A model generated the notes under the pieces. It saw only the letters and a list, made by a program, of their open reading frames with translations, did no database searches and had not been told where the DNA came from. From contig CAZLHI010000001.1 in the NCBI GenBank assembly GCA_964559435.1, positions 124,001 through 188,000 on the forward strand: a stretch of 64,000 bases of DNA, read 5' to 3'. The translations under genes were made by a program, and so were the position numbers. Below are positions 1 through 8,008 of the stretch, piece by piece (position 1 is the first letter of the stretch; each line of letters begins with the position of its first letter). This DNA is from Hebobacterum sp964559435 (lineage in GTDB: Bacteria > Armatimonadota > Hebobacteria > Hebobacterales > Hebobacteraceae).

Positions 1-2
1 GC

Positions 3-842
3 TATGTCTCCGGGCCGGTTCTCGTAGCGGCGCGCCTGATGGGCGTTCCCTCCGCCGCTCTCGATGGCAATCGCGTGCCGGGGCACACCAGCCGAATCGT
101 GGCCAGGCTGGTGGACGTGATGCTCGTGGCTCATGATGAGCTGGCCGAGTACTTCTCCGCTCGCGTACGCAAGAGAGCGCGGGTGGAGATCACGGGCTTG
201 CCGGTACGGGCAGAGATCACGGGCACGTCCCGGGAGCAGGGAGCTGCGGCGCTCGGCCTGGACCCGTCTCTGACTACCGTTCTGGTCTTCGGGGGCAGCC
301 TGGGATCCGCGCGGATCAACGCCGCTGTCACGGGCGCCGGAGAGCATCTTGCTCACATGGAGAGCCTGCCGGAGATTCAGGTGCTGCATGTCACGGGTCG
401 GCGCTTCGACGCGCCAGACATCCCCAGCGCCCCCGGTCGTCTGGACTACCGAGCGGTCCCATATCTGGAGTCCGACTACGGGCACGCTCTCGCCGCGGCC
501 GACGTCGTTGTATCCCGATCTGGGGCAAGCACAGTCGCCGAGATCACCGCCCGCGGGCTGGCCGCGATCCTCATTCCCTGGGCCGAGGCCAGCACGGGCG
601 AGCAGTCTCAGAATGCCGCTTCGCTGGAGCGCGCGGGGGCCGCCATCGTCATCCCAGACTTGGAACTCACACCGGAACGCCTGGCCGCTTCTCTAGCCGC
701 CATTCTGAGGGAGCCGGAGCGTCTCGGGCAAATGGCCGCGGCGAGCAGATCGGCAGGCCGCGCGCGCGCGGCCGAGCGAGTTGCCGAATTGGTGCTGAAG
801 CTTGCCGGGCGACGGGCGAAGGGAACTGTGGGAAGCGGCTAG
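3..842 (+). CDS. murG: UDP-GlcNAc--lipid I N-acetylglucosaminyltransferase, 5' end missing
   Basis: This is the C-terminal part of MurG, the membrane-associated GT28 enzyme that adds GlcNAc to lipid I to make lipid II for peptidoglycan. The reading frame is already open at base 3 with YVSGPVLVAARLMG, matching the family's GGYVSGP segment, so the apparent ATG at 39 is internal. Visible family signatures are the linker GGSLGS near residue 97 of the fragment and VVVSRSGASTVAEI near residue 165, the UDP-GlcNAc-binding segment. The usual HEQN segment after the first domain is replaced by ALDGNRVPGHTSR, a mild divergence. Its TAG overlaps the convergent stop of the HNH gene. The N-terminal third lies outside the window. 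Confidence 0.9.
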   Translation, partial: YVSGPVLVAARLMGVPSAALDGNRVPGHTSRIVARLVDVMLVAHDELAEYFSARVRKRARVEITGLPVRAEITGTSREQGAAALGLDPSLTTVLVFGGSLGSARINAAVTGAGEHLAHMESLPEIQVLHVTGRRFDAPDIPSAPGRLDYRAVPYLESDYGHALAAADVVVSRSGASTVAEITARGLAAILIPWAEASTGEQSQNAASLERAGAAIVIPDLELTPERLAASLAAILREPERLGQMAAASRSAGRARAAERVAELVLKLAGRRAKGTVGSG

Positions 843-1366
843 CCCAGGGACCGCAGGTCTGCGTACGGAGCGAGATAGGGGCGCCACCTGGGGTTGGCGG
901 CTGCGGCCAGGAATTTCGTGTAGCTGATGTAGGGCAGGAACTTGGGACGGAAAGGCATCCGCTGTATCCTCATCCCGGCCTCCGCTGGCATGCGGTTCCC
1001 CTTCTTGTTATTGCACTTAGTGCAGCAGCAAACCAGATTCGTCCAATCGTCTCCGCCGCCCCTCTCTTTCGGCACCACATGATCGATAGTCAGTGGCACG
1101 TTCCGGCGTCCGCAGTACTGGCACGTGTGGTTGTCCCGCGCGAAGATGCTCTTGCGAGACACGCGCAGAACCGGCATCGGCCTGCGCACGTGGTGGTTCA
1201 GTCGCACCACGGTCGGAAGCTCGATCATCAGATGCTCGGACCGAAAGACCTTCGAGTCCGTTTCCACGGCATGCGCCTTGCCGACGCAGAGCATGCCCAG
1301 CGCCCTGCGCGCGTTCGTCACGTTCAGGGGCTGATAGTTGTTATTCAGTACCAGAACTGCATCCAT
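839..1366 (-). CDS. HNH endonuclease family protein
   Basis: This is a stand-alone HNH nuclease-fold protein of about 175 residues. The zinc-binding part has CQYCG near residue 85 and CCTKCNN near residue 115, flanking LTIDHVVPKERGGG, which carries the DH of the HNH motif; the final N is in the KCNN segment. The N-terminus MDAVLVLNNNYQPLNV is typical of a widespread bacterial HNH family often found outside mobile elements and of unknown physiological role. A GTG two codons upstream (1372) is also possible; the ATG was chosen because family members start with this hydrophobic stretch. It converges on murG, and no restriction or phage genes are nearby. Confidence 0.85.
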   Translation of the reverse strand: MDAVLVLNNNYQPLNVTNARRALGMLCVGKAHAVETDSKVFRSEHLMIELPTVVRLNHHVRRPMPVLRVSRKSIFARDNHTCQYCGRRNVPLTIDHVVPKERGGGDDWTNLVCCCTKCNNKKGNRMPAEAGMRIQRMPFRPKFLPYISYTKFLAAAANPRWRPYLAPYADLRSLG

Positions 1367-1540
1367 GCTCACACTCTTGACTATCTCGGCGGAAGTCCCG
1401 CCCGCCTCCCGGGCTACCTACACTCAGGACCGTCCCGCCCGTTTCGCCCTGCCCCGCCCCGACCGGAGGCCCGCCCGGCAGACCGAGGGCCGGCACTTCG
1501 AGAGGCCTGCAGAACACTAGCTTTGTTATTCCCGCTTTCG

Positions 1541-1570
1541 ATGCTAATGGATGAGGCGGACGCTTGTCAA
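1541..1570 (-). promoter_or_regulatory. Candidate sigma-70 promoter for the HNH gene
   Basis: On the minus strand there is a perfect TTGACA (1565-1570), an 18-base spacer and TAGCAT (1541-1546). It would give a leader of about 165 bases before the HNH start. The rest of the 1373-1820 gap shows no convincing gene on either strand. Confidence 0.45.
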
Positions 1571-1820
1571 GAGCCGAGAGCGGCAGCGCCTCCACGGGAT
1601 CGCTCCAGCGTCGCCGAGACCATAGCTGCATACGGCCGAGCACGTCTTGCGTTTGGGGGAATCAACTGCCTTGTCGGTGCCTTCCAGAGAGGTTTCACCG
1701 CCTCATAGAACTCGGCGGAACAACTCGGCCGCTGCTTGCGTCTAATAGGTGCGTACTTCTCAAAGCCAGATCGCCGGCGAAGGGGACCCGTCGTCGCTTC
1801 GACCTCGAGTTGCACTGTAG

Positions 1821-1849
1821 TTGAACTGTGCTCGTATTTGCACTATAAT
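1821..1849 (+). promoter_or_regulatory. Strong sigma-70 promoter (TTGAAC-17-TATAAT)
   Basis: TTGAAC at 1821-1826 and a perfect TATAAT at 1844-1849 are separated by exactly 17 bases. This is the best consensus promoter seen in the window. It points at the exported MRGG-repeat protein, whose ATG lies about 68 bases downstream behind a GGGGAG-type ribosome binding site. Confidence 0.75.
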
Positions 1850-1917
1850 GGCGCCGATCAAACGGGCATCGCGCGGCAAAGCGCGTGCGCGATTGTGCGC
1901 CAGGGGAGTGACAGGTC

Positions 1918-3609
1918 ATGGGCAGACGAAGCGCGCTGTGGCGATGGCTGGCAGGCATCGGGACCGTCCTGCTCCTCGTAGGGGCAGGCGCAGGCCTTCT
2001 GCTGGCGGCAGAGCGAACCGGGCTGGGCACATCCCGCGGCATACTGGATGAAATCACGCCCATCGAGGACGTCGAGGAGCGGCCTTCGGTTGTCGAGCCC
2101 AGCTTCGCGGCAGAGGGGCCTCTTGCGACGGGCGGCGTAGAGATAGCGGTGCCGGAGTCCGGCGCCAATCTGCGCGGCGCTGCCGTCGTAAGAGTAGAGT
2201 GGCCCAATCCGATGGGCTACGTGATCTTTCGGATCGACGACCGCTTCGCCTACGCCACAACACCCCCGTTCGAGATGAGATGGGACACCAGCAGCGCGCT
2301 CGACGGCCCCCATGTCATTGCAGTGGACGCCTATGATGCCTCCGCCCGCTATGCCGGTAGCGCCTCCATCGGCATCATGGTGGAGAACACGATCCCGGCT
2401 CCGCCCGAGGGCGTGTTTCTTGCCGTCAAGTTCGACCAGCACGACCTTCTCACCAGGACGATAAGCGCGCGCGGCGAGCTGTCGGCACTGCGAGCGGACG
2501 AGGCCCTGCCACAGGGGTTCGAGGTACTCGACGGCGAGCTGAGAGCCGAGCTGAGCATGTCCGTGATGGACGCCTTCTACGAAGGGACGTCCGCACTGGT
2601 CCGGAGTCGGCTCCGGACCTCGGCGCTGGTTACGGATGGCACGAGCACAGGACTCCCGGAGGTGGGCCGATACGTCATGCTGCAAGTCTCCCGAAACGGG
2701 CTCGCGGTTCCCGAGGCCTCGGCCGCTGCCAAGCCACGGTTGGGGCTCGCCGAGATATCCCTCGCGCTGCGAGACTTCCCGGTGTTGCCGGGAGACACGT
2801 GGGAGTCGCCGATGGGCGTTGTCTGTGATCTGTACTCGCGCCGGGCCATATACGTCCGGGGACGGCACGTATTCGAGGGGCTGCGCTGGTACCGAGGACA
2901 GGAATGCGCAGTCGTCAGCTCGAGCTACTCGATACCCGAGCTGCCCCTTGTCGTCCAAGAAAGCGGGCGCCAAGCCTCGGCGAGAGCACTGGGCGAAGAA
3001 TCATGGAGCCTGTTGCTGACCCAGGGCAGGGGGATGCGCGGCGGTATGCGGGGCGGGATGCGCGGAGGCATGCGCGGCATGCGAGGCGGCCGGGCCGGCA
3101 CCATGCGTGGCAGGGGTGGGGTGCGCGGTGCAGCCCGGCGAGGGGCCCAGGCCGGGCAGCCCGGTGCCCGGGGCCGGGCCGGCGCTCCCTCACAGCTGCT
3201 GAGCGCGAGACTCGTCGACCTCGACGGGACCCGTCGCACCTATCTGACGCGACGGTCTGGCCGCATTGTGCGCGTCGAGGACACGATGCTGGGCCAGGTG
3301 GAGTTCCGGACGGCCGCACAGCGCATGGCATCGGTGCCTCGCGGGGGCGAGAACAGCATGAATGTCGAACTCACCCAAGGCCGGGGGATGCGCGGGGGCA
3401 TGCGCGGCGGGATGCGCGGCGGGATGCGTGGTGGGATGCGCGGCGGCATGCGAGGAGGCGCTCGTGCCGGTATGCAACGAGGCGCACGTCGGGGTCAAGC
3501 CGGACGCGGACGAGCCGGCGTCCCAGGACAGCGCACGGGCGCTCGCGGACTCACCCCGCCTCGGCTGGACTACGGCTTCCGGCTAACGAGCGATCTGGTC
3601 ATCGAATAG
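1918..3609 (+). CDS. Exported Ig-like protein with two Met-Arg-Gly-Gly repeat blocks
   Basis: This is a 563-residue protein of unknown function. Residues 8-31 form one hydrophobic segment after MGRRSALWR, so it is exported or anchored. Residues 85-155 resemble a bacterial Ig-like fold (VEWPNPMGYVIFRIDD, then RWDTSSALDGPHVIAVDAYD). Residues 160-365 form a domain I do not recognise, with two cysteines (303 and 330). Two low-complexity blocks follow: 369-424 and 487-541. Each begins TQGRGMRGGMRGG, continues with Arg/Gly/Ala-rich sequence and ends GRAG-x-P-x-Q. Between them is a short ordinary segment (LLSARLVDLDGTRRTYLTRR). The gene stands alone behind a near-perfect promoter, which suggests strong expression. 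A wall- or polymer-binding role for the basic repeats is only a guess. Confidence 0.85.
   Translation: MGRRSALWRWLAGIGTVLLLVGAGAGLLLAAERTGLGTSRGILDEITPIEDVEERPSVVEPSFAAEGPLATGGVEIAVPESGANLRGAAVVRVEWPNPMGYVIFRIDDRFAYATTPPFEMRWDTSSALDGPHVIAVDAYDASARYAGSASIGIMVENTIPAPPEGVFLAVKFDQHDLLTRTISARGELSALRADEALPQGFEVLDGELRAELSMSVMDAFYEGTSALVRSRLRTSALVTDGTSTGLPEVGRYVMLQVSRNGLAVPEASAAAKPRLGLAEISLALRDFPVLPGDTWESPMGVVCDLYSRRAIYVRGRHVFEGLRWYRGQECAVVSSSYSIPELPLVVQESGRQASARALGEESWSLLLTQGRGMRGGMRGGMRGGMRGMRGGRAGTMRGRGGVRGAARRGAQAGQPGARGRAGAPSQLLSARLVDLDGTRRTYLTRRSGRIVRVEDTMLGQVEFRTAAQRMASVPRGGENSMNVELTQGRGMRGGMRGGMRGGMRGGMRGGMRGGARAGMQRGARRGQAGRGRAGVPGQRTGARGLTPPRLDYGFRLTSDLVIE
3022..3189 (+). repeat. MRGG-coding repeat block 1
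   Basis: Tandem, slightly diverged 12-base units of the type ATGCGCGGCGGG encode Met-Arg-Gly-Gly four times, decaying into Arg/Gly/Ala-rich sequence. Synonymous changes between units (cgcggc, cggggc, cgcgga) show that they are not recent identical copies. Confidence 0.85.
3376..3540 (+). repeat. MRGG-coding repeat block 2
   Basis: This is a second array of ATGCGCGGCGGG-like 12-base units encoding six consecutive MRGG units. It is preceded by the same TQGRG lead-in and followed by the same kind of RGARRGQAG tail as block 1, so the whole block appears to have been duplicated within the gene. Confidence 0.85.
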
Positions 3610-3669
3610 CCCCTACTTCGCCCAGCGGCATGCCTGAGATTCGGCCCGCCTCGACTGGGCTATCACTTT

Positions 3670-3687
3670 CCGCCGCTCCCGCGGCGG
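3670..3687. other. GC-rich hairpin between convergent genes
   Basis: CCGCCGC, a 4-base loop TCCC and GCGGCGG form a perfect 7-bp stem in the gap between the repeat-protein stop and the rhomboid stop. No T-tract follows on either strand, so intrinsic termination is doubtful. Confidence 0.35.
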
Positions 3688-3713
3688 ACCTGGGCAGTCC
3701 ATCTCTAGCCCGA

Positions 3714-4448
3714 CTAGGAGACAAGGCGCGCGCGCCGCTTTGGCTCGAACCGCCTGATCAGCAACCAGCCGGCCACGAACCCCCCGATGTGAGCGAAGAA
3801 GGCCACCCCGCCCTGTCCGCTCTGGGTGAGCAGACTGCCTCGCACCTGGATGAGGAACCATAGCAGCAACACCAACCCGGCCGGGAGCATGACGACTGTG
3901 ACGAAGAAAAACAGGAAGACGAGGCAGCGGACGCGCGCCCGCGGGAACTTCTTGTAGTACGCTCCCAGGACACCGGCTATGGCTCCGCTTGCGCCAATCA
4001 TCGGCACCGCTGAGTCGAGGCTCATCACTGTCTGAGCCATTGCCGCGAGCAGACCGCAGAAGAGATAGAAGACCAAGAAGCGGAAGTGCCCGAGGGCATC
4101 CTCGACATTGTTCCCGAACACCCAGAGATAGAGCATGTTGCTGCCGAGGTGAACCAAGCCCCCGTGGAGGAACATTGACGTGAAAACGGTCAGCCAGACT
4201 GGCTCAAGGGCCCGCACCGGCACGTCCGACATGATGGCGGCAGCTCGGACCTGGGGAGGGAGCGCCTGCACGAGGCTGGCCTTCTGGAGCAGGACGACGG
4301 GGATTGCGCCGTGTTGATACACGAAGAGGATCTCGGCCAGCTCCGGGAGCATCAGCTGGTACAAAAAGATGGCAACGTTGGCGGCGACCAAGCCGACGAC
4401 GACGATAGGGAAGGTTCGAACGGGGTTTTCGTCGCGAAATGGAATCAT
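3714..4448 (-). CDS. Rhomboid family intramembrane serine protease
   Basis: This polytopic membrane protein cleaves transmembrane substrates inside the bilayer. The start MIPFRDENP is the usual rhomboid N-terminus, so the in-frame sequence upstream of it is not included. Family marks are HGGLVHLGSNMLYLWVFGNNVE in the second helix region (with the conserved H and N), the serine nucleophile motif GASGAIAG near residue 152, and the catalytic histidine in AHIGGFVAGW near residue 228. About six hydrophobic segments are visible. It stands alone, divergent from tRNA-Lys. The natural substrate cannot be told from the sequence. Confidence 0.92.
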   Translation of the reverse strand: MIPFRDENPVRTFPIVVVGLVAANVAIFLYQLMLPELAEILFVYQHGAIPVVLLQKASLVQALPPQVRAAAIMSDVPVRALEPVWLTVFTSMFLHGGLVHLGSNMLYLWVFGNNVEDALGHFRFLVFYLFCGLLAAMAQTVMSLDSAVPMIGASGAIAGVLGAYYKKFPRARVRCLVFLFFFVTVVMLPAGLVLLLWFLIQVRGSLLTQSGQGGVAFFAHIGGFVAGWLLIRRFEPKRRARLVS

Positions 4449-4572
4449 GTATTGCTGCTGCGCTGGACAGTGGGGGGGATTGTAGCACCGGCGGCCTGAA
4501 TGGGTCAAACGAGCTTGTGTGCACAAGGGCACCTAATTGACAGCGGCCGGAGTCTACTGGTAGAGTGAACGC

Positions 4573-4645
4573 GAGCCGTTAGCTCAGTTGGCAGAGCACC
4601 GGACTTTTAATCCGGGTGTCCTGGGTTCGAATCCCAGACGGCTCA
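4573..4645 (+). tRNA. tRNA-Lys (anticodon TTT)
   Basis: The cloverleaf is complete. Acceptor arm GAGCCGT pairs with ACGGCTC, the D arm is GCTC-AGTTGGCA-GAGC, the anticodon stem CCGGA/TCCGG encloses loop CTTTTAA (anticodon TTT at 4606-4608), and the T arm is CTGGG-TTCGAAT-CCCAG. The discriminator base is A and the 3' CCA is not encoded. Confidence 0.97.
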
Positions 4646-4771
4646 CTTGCTTTTGTGCTTATTGCGGCTAGCGCGCTCAATGGAACGGCGCGGCGGGAGA
4701 GGATCTGCGCCGAAGTCGGGCTCGGCAGGTCGGACTGAAATCAGACGCTAGCAGAAGCTGCGTCACGGACC

Positions 4772-6811
4772 ATGTCAGAGAACGCGACGCGCATACGCGT
4801 CATCAAACCACACCGAGTCGTCGAGAGGGCCCCCGCAGGCGCAGTCGCCCGGCTTCGGCGCGCTCTCGGCACCGCGGGCGTCTACGCAATCGGCTATGGC
4901 AACGTCGGATCCTCCATCTACTACGCCCTGGGTATCGTGGCCGCCTATGCTCTGGGTGCGACGCCGATCGCCCTTGCTTTGGCCGGCGTCATCTTCGTCT
5001 TCACCGCAATGACCTACGCCGAGGGCGTTTCCATGGTGCCCACCGCGGGCGGGTCGGTGGCATTCGCAAGGCGCGCCTTCAACGACCTCTTCAGCTTCGT
5101 GGCCGGATGGGCTCTCGCTCTCAATTACATCGTTACAACCGCCATCTCGGCCGTCACGGCCGCCTTCTACCTCTCCCACTTCTGGCCGTCTTTCAAGGAG
5201 CAGCCGGCCCTCGCCGCCATCGGGGGCATCGTGATGACTGTCTCGCTCATGCTGCTGAACCTTCGAGGGGTGCGCGAGACGGCTCGCCTCAACATCGGCT
5301 TCGCTGTGATCGACCTCGCAACACAGGCGTTGCTTGTGCTGCTCGGGATCACGCTGGTAACGGGCGGCTGGCGTAACCTCCTCGCCTATCGCACGATGGG
5401 CCCCGAGTACTGGCCCGAGCCGAGGCAACTCGTCTTCGCAGTTGCCATCGCAATGGTCGCATACGTCGGTCTGGAGTCGGCCGCGCAGATGGCGGAGGAG
5501 ACGAAGACGCCCACCCGCACACTCCCCCGCGCGCTGTTCTGGTCAGTGCTGACCGTGCTGTTCATGTTTGCCGCCCTGCCGATCGTCGCGCTCTGCGCCA
5601 TGCCGCCGATGGAGCTCGTGAGCGAATGGGGCAACGACCCCGTGGCGGGCATAGCATCGCACCTGCCCGACTGGAACATCTCCCTTGCCTTCCTCCAGGG
5701 GCGCATTCTCCTTTCGAAGCTCATGATGCCATGGGTGGCGATCCTGGCCTGCACGATCCTGTTGATCGCGGCGAACGCAGGGATATTGGCCGGCTCGCGA
5801 ATCACTTACAACATGGCGCATCACCGCCAGCTGTTCAAGGCCTTCAGCTACGTCCATCCCCGCTTCAACACCCCCTCATTCGCGATACTCGTCATCTCGG
5901 GCGCGGCCGTCGCGATCATCCTGGCCGGCATGCGGGCAAAGGACCTCCTCCTCAAGCTGGGCGATCTCTACGTTTTCAGCTCGATGATGGCGTTCTCGAT
6001 GGCGCACCTCTCCGTATGGCTGCTGCGCATCAAGGAGCCAGATGCCGAGAGACCGTTCCGGGCCTGGCCGACGATCCGCATTGCCGGCCGGCCCATCTCC
6101 GTCACAGCGACGCTCGGATTCACGGCCTGCGCGGCCATCTGGCTGTGGCTGGCTCTCGGAACGGAGCACACCTTCGGGCGGAACATCGGTCTGGGCTGGA
6201 TCGTGGTGGGACTGGCATTCTACGCTTGGTTCCGCCGGCGGCAGGGCCTGGACCTCGTGCGTCCGGCGGTAACAGAGGAGGTCGACCCCTTGGTCACGCT
6301 CTTCCCTAGCCCGCGCCGGCGCGAGATGATCCAGAGGATCCGGCACATCCTGATTCCGGTTCACTCGGCAGAGTACGCTGAGCAGCTGGCCAGGATCGCC
6401 TGCGATCTGAGCAGCCTCTACACGGCGGACATCACCGCCGTGTACGCCATCGAGGTCCCGCGCTCCCTGGCCCTGGATGCACACCTCGGAGTCCAGATGC
6501 AAAAGGCGAGAGACATCCTCGACACGGCGAGCCACATAGCCGAAACCGTGTATGACATGAACATTGAGACGGCGGTGTTGCAGGCGCGCAGCGCCGGCGT
6601 CGCCATCGTCGAATATGCCGCCGAGCGGGAGACGGACTTGATTCTGCTTGGCGCTCATCGCGAGCACCCACGCACGCGCGATGCCATCGTGTTCGGCGCG
6701 ACGGCGGACTACGTCGCCCGAAACGCGCCGTGTGCTGTGTGGACGGTGCGGGCCGAAGCACGAGCGCCGAGTGACCAAGACCCGGACAAGGGCGGTTCCC
6801 ACTCGGCCTAG
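4772..6811 (+). CDS. APC-superfamily amino acid permease with C-terminal UspA domain
   Basis: The 679-residue protein has about 12 hydrophobic helices over residues 35-490. The first carries the APC substrate-binding glycine segment GYGNVGSSIYYALG, followed by MVPTAGGSVAFARRAF. After a short cytoplasmic linker (SPRRREMIQR), residues 520-660 form a universal-stress-protein domain: RIRHILIPVHS at its start, DLILLGAHRE, then the nucleotide-binding tail with FGATADYVARNAPCAVWTV. The Usp domain probably binds ATP or AMP and tunes transport, as in other transporter-Usp fusions. The substrate (amino acid or amine) cannot be assigned. It is a single gene, followed by a promoter for the next operon. 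The ribosome binding site before the ATG is weak. Confidence 0.88.
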   Translation: MSENATRIRVIKPHRVVERAPAGAVARLRRALGTAGVYAIGYGNVGSSIYYALGIVAAYALGATPIALALAGVIFVFTAMTYAEGVSMVPTAGGSVAFARRAFNDLFSFVAGWALALNYIVTTAISAVTAAFYLSHFWPSFKEQPALAAIGGIVMTVSLMLLNLRGVRETARLNIGFAVIDLATQALLVLLGITLVTGGWRNLLAYRTMGPEYWPEPRQLVFAVAIAMVAYVGLESAAQMAEETKTPTRTLPRALFWSVLTVLFMFAALPIVALCAMPPMELVSEWGNDPVAGIASHLPDWNISLAFLQGRILLSKLMMPWVAILACTILLIAANAGILAGSRITYNMAHHRQLFKAFSYVHPRFNTPSFAILVISGAAVAIILAGMRAKDLLLKLGDLYVFSSMMAFSMAHLSVWLLRIKEPDAERPFRAWPTIRIAGRPISVTATLGFTACAAIWLWLALGTEHTFGRNIGLGWIVVGLAFYAWFRRRQGLDLVRPAVTEEVDPLVTLFPSPRRREMIQRIRHILIPVHSAEYAEQLARIACDLSSLYTADITAVYAIEVPRSLALDAHLGVQMQKARDILDTASHIAETVYDMNIETAVLQARSAGVAIVEYAAERETDLILLGAHREHPRTRDAIVFGATADYVARNAPCAVWTVRAEARAPSDQDPDKGGSHSA

Positions 6812-6835
6812 CTATGGCTCCGCCGGGTTCGTCCG

Positions 6836-6865
6836 TTGACAAAGCGACGTTGTCGGCGCTACAGT
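6836..6865 (+). promoter_or_regulatory. Candidate sigma-70 promoter for the ABC-2 exporter operon
   Basis: A perfect TTGACA (6836-6841), an 18-base spacer and TACAGT (6860-6865) lie just after the permease gene. They leave a leader of about 160 bases. In it GCCAGAA (6890-6896) can pair with TTCTGGC (6925-6931) around an inner CCGG/CCGG-type stem. Confidence 0.5.
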
Positions 6866-7027
6866 TAACCCTCGTTCCGACTCCTGATCGCCAGAAAGCC
6901 TGACCGGCCGGACTCGCGCCGGCATCTTCTGGCACCAGACTGAGCTTTCCGCGCGCAGCCTCGGCCTTCGCCGGGGCCCGCTTCTCTGCCGGGGCGACAG
7001 CGACTTCCGGCGAGAGGGGATCCAATC

Positions 7028-8008
7028 ATGGCTATTATTGAGGCCCGCGAACTCGTTAAGGACTTCCCCGTGCGCCGGCGCGCGCCGGGCATGCTCGCAG
7101 CGCTGGGGAGTTTGGTGCGCCCGGCATCCGATTGGAAGCGCGCCGTGGACCAGGTGAGCTTCGGGATCGAGCAGGGCGAGGCCGTCGGGTACGTCGGCCC
7201 CAATGGCGCAGGCAAGTCGACGACGATCAAGTTGCTGACAGGCCTGCTGTGGCCGACCTCTGGCAGCGCAACAGTGATGGGGCTGCCCTCCAGTCGAAGG
7301 CGGACGGAGATTGCGAGACACATCGGTGTCATCTTCGGCCAGCGAACGCAGCTCTGGTGGGATCTGCCCGTCCTGGACTCTTTTGATCTGCTCCGCGACA
7401 TATACGGCATCCCGGAGGCCGATTACCGCTCTCGGCGGGATGAGCTTTCCGAGCTCCTCGAGCTGCAGGAGCTATTCCAGGTTCCCGTGCGCCAGCTCAG
7501 CCTCGGTCAGAGGATGCGCGCAGAGCTCGTGGGAGCGCTGCTGCACGACCCGCCGATCCTCTATCTGGACGAACCGACGATCGGCCTCGACGTCGTCGCC
7601 AGAGAGCGAATGCGCGCCGCCCTTGCGCAGCTCAATCAGGAGAAAGGCGTAACCATCCTGATCGCCAGCCACGACCTGGACGACATCGACCGGCTGTGCA
7701 GCCGCGTGATCGTCATCGATCGGGGACGGCTCGTGTTCGACGGCTCGCTTGAGGCGATGAAGCAGGCTTACGGCCAGGAGCGAACGGTGATCGTAGATCT
7801 CGAGGAAGAAAGTGGTTCGATCGAAGTGGATGGTGCGAGCTTGGTGCGGCGGGAGGGCACGCGGCACTGGTTTCGGTTTGCCCGGGGCCAGCGAACCGCG
7901 GCTGAAGTCATCACCTCAATCGCACGGAGTCACCGCATCATTGACCTGACAATCGAGGAGCCGGACATCGAATACGTGATATCGCGCATCTACGGGCAAT
8001 CCCAATGA
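7028..8008 (+). CDS. ABC-2 exporter ATP-binding protein (COG4586 type)
   Basis: This is the cytoplasmic ATPase of an ABC-2 type exporter, 326 residues. Walker A is GPNGAGKSTT near residue 58, the Q-loop region is FGQRTQLWWD, the signature is the variant LSLGQRMRAE, Walker B is ILYLDEPTIGLD, and the switch histidine is in IASHDLDD. The QLWWDLP segment is characteristic of the COG4586 subfamily, which pairs with two ABC-2 membrane subunits, exactly what follows here. The stop overlaps the next start as ATGA. The transported substrate is unknown; relatives are annotated loosely as daunorubicin- or multidrug-like. Confidence 0.9.
   Translation: MAIIEARELVKDFPVRRRAPGMLAALGSLVRPASDWKRAVDQVSFGIEQGEAVGYVGPNGAGKSTTIKLLTGLLWPTSGSATVMGLPSSRRRTEIARHIGVIFGQRTQLWWDLPVLDSFDLLRDIYGIPEADYRSRRDELSELLELQELFQVPVRQLSLGQRMRAELVGALLHDPPILYLDEPTIGLDVVARERMRAALAQLNQEKGVTILIASHDLDDIDRLCSRVIVIDRGRLVFDGSLEAMKQAYGQERTVIVDLEEESGSIEVDGASLVRREGTRHWFRFARGQRTAAEVITSIARSHRIIDLTIEEPDIEYVISRIYGQSQ

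Noticed and set aside
1079..1708. 209-codon plus-strand open frame opposite the HNH gene
   Set aside because: It is antisense to a clear HNH gene, Arg/Pro/His-rich, and has no family-like sequence; a GC-rich shadow frame.
1567..1815. Possible transposase N-terminus on the minus strand in the gap before the repeat protein
   Set aside because: Only a few residues vaguely resemble IS5-type starts; no inverted repeats or DDE motif were found.
3376..3470. Regular short repeats considered as a CRISPR array
   Set aside because: Units are 12 bases with no spacers, in frame and coding for MRGG.
2904..3863. 319-codon plus-strand frame across the repeat protein and rhomboid end
   Set aside because: It overlaps the real gene in another frame, and its repeats are the frame-shifted image of MRGG units.
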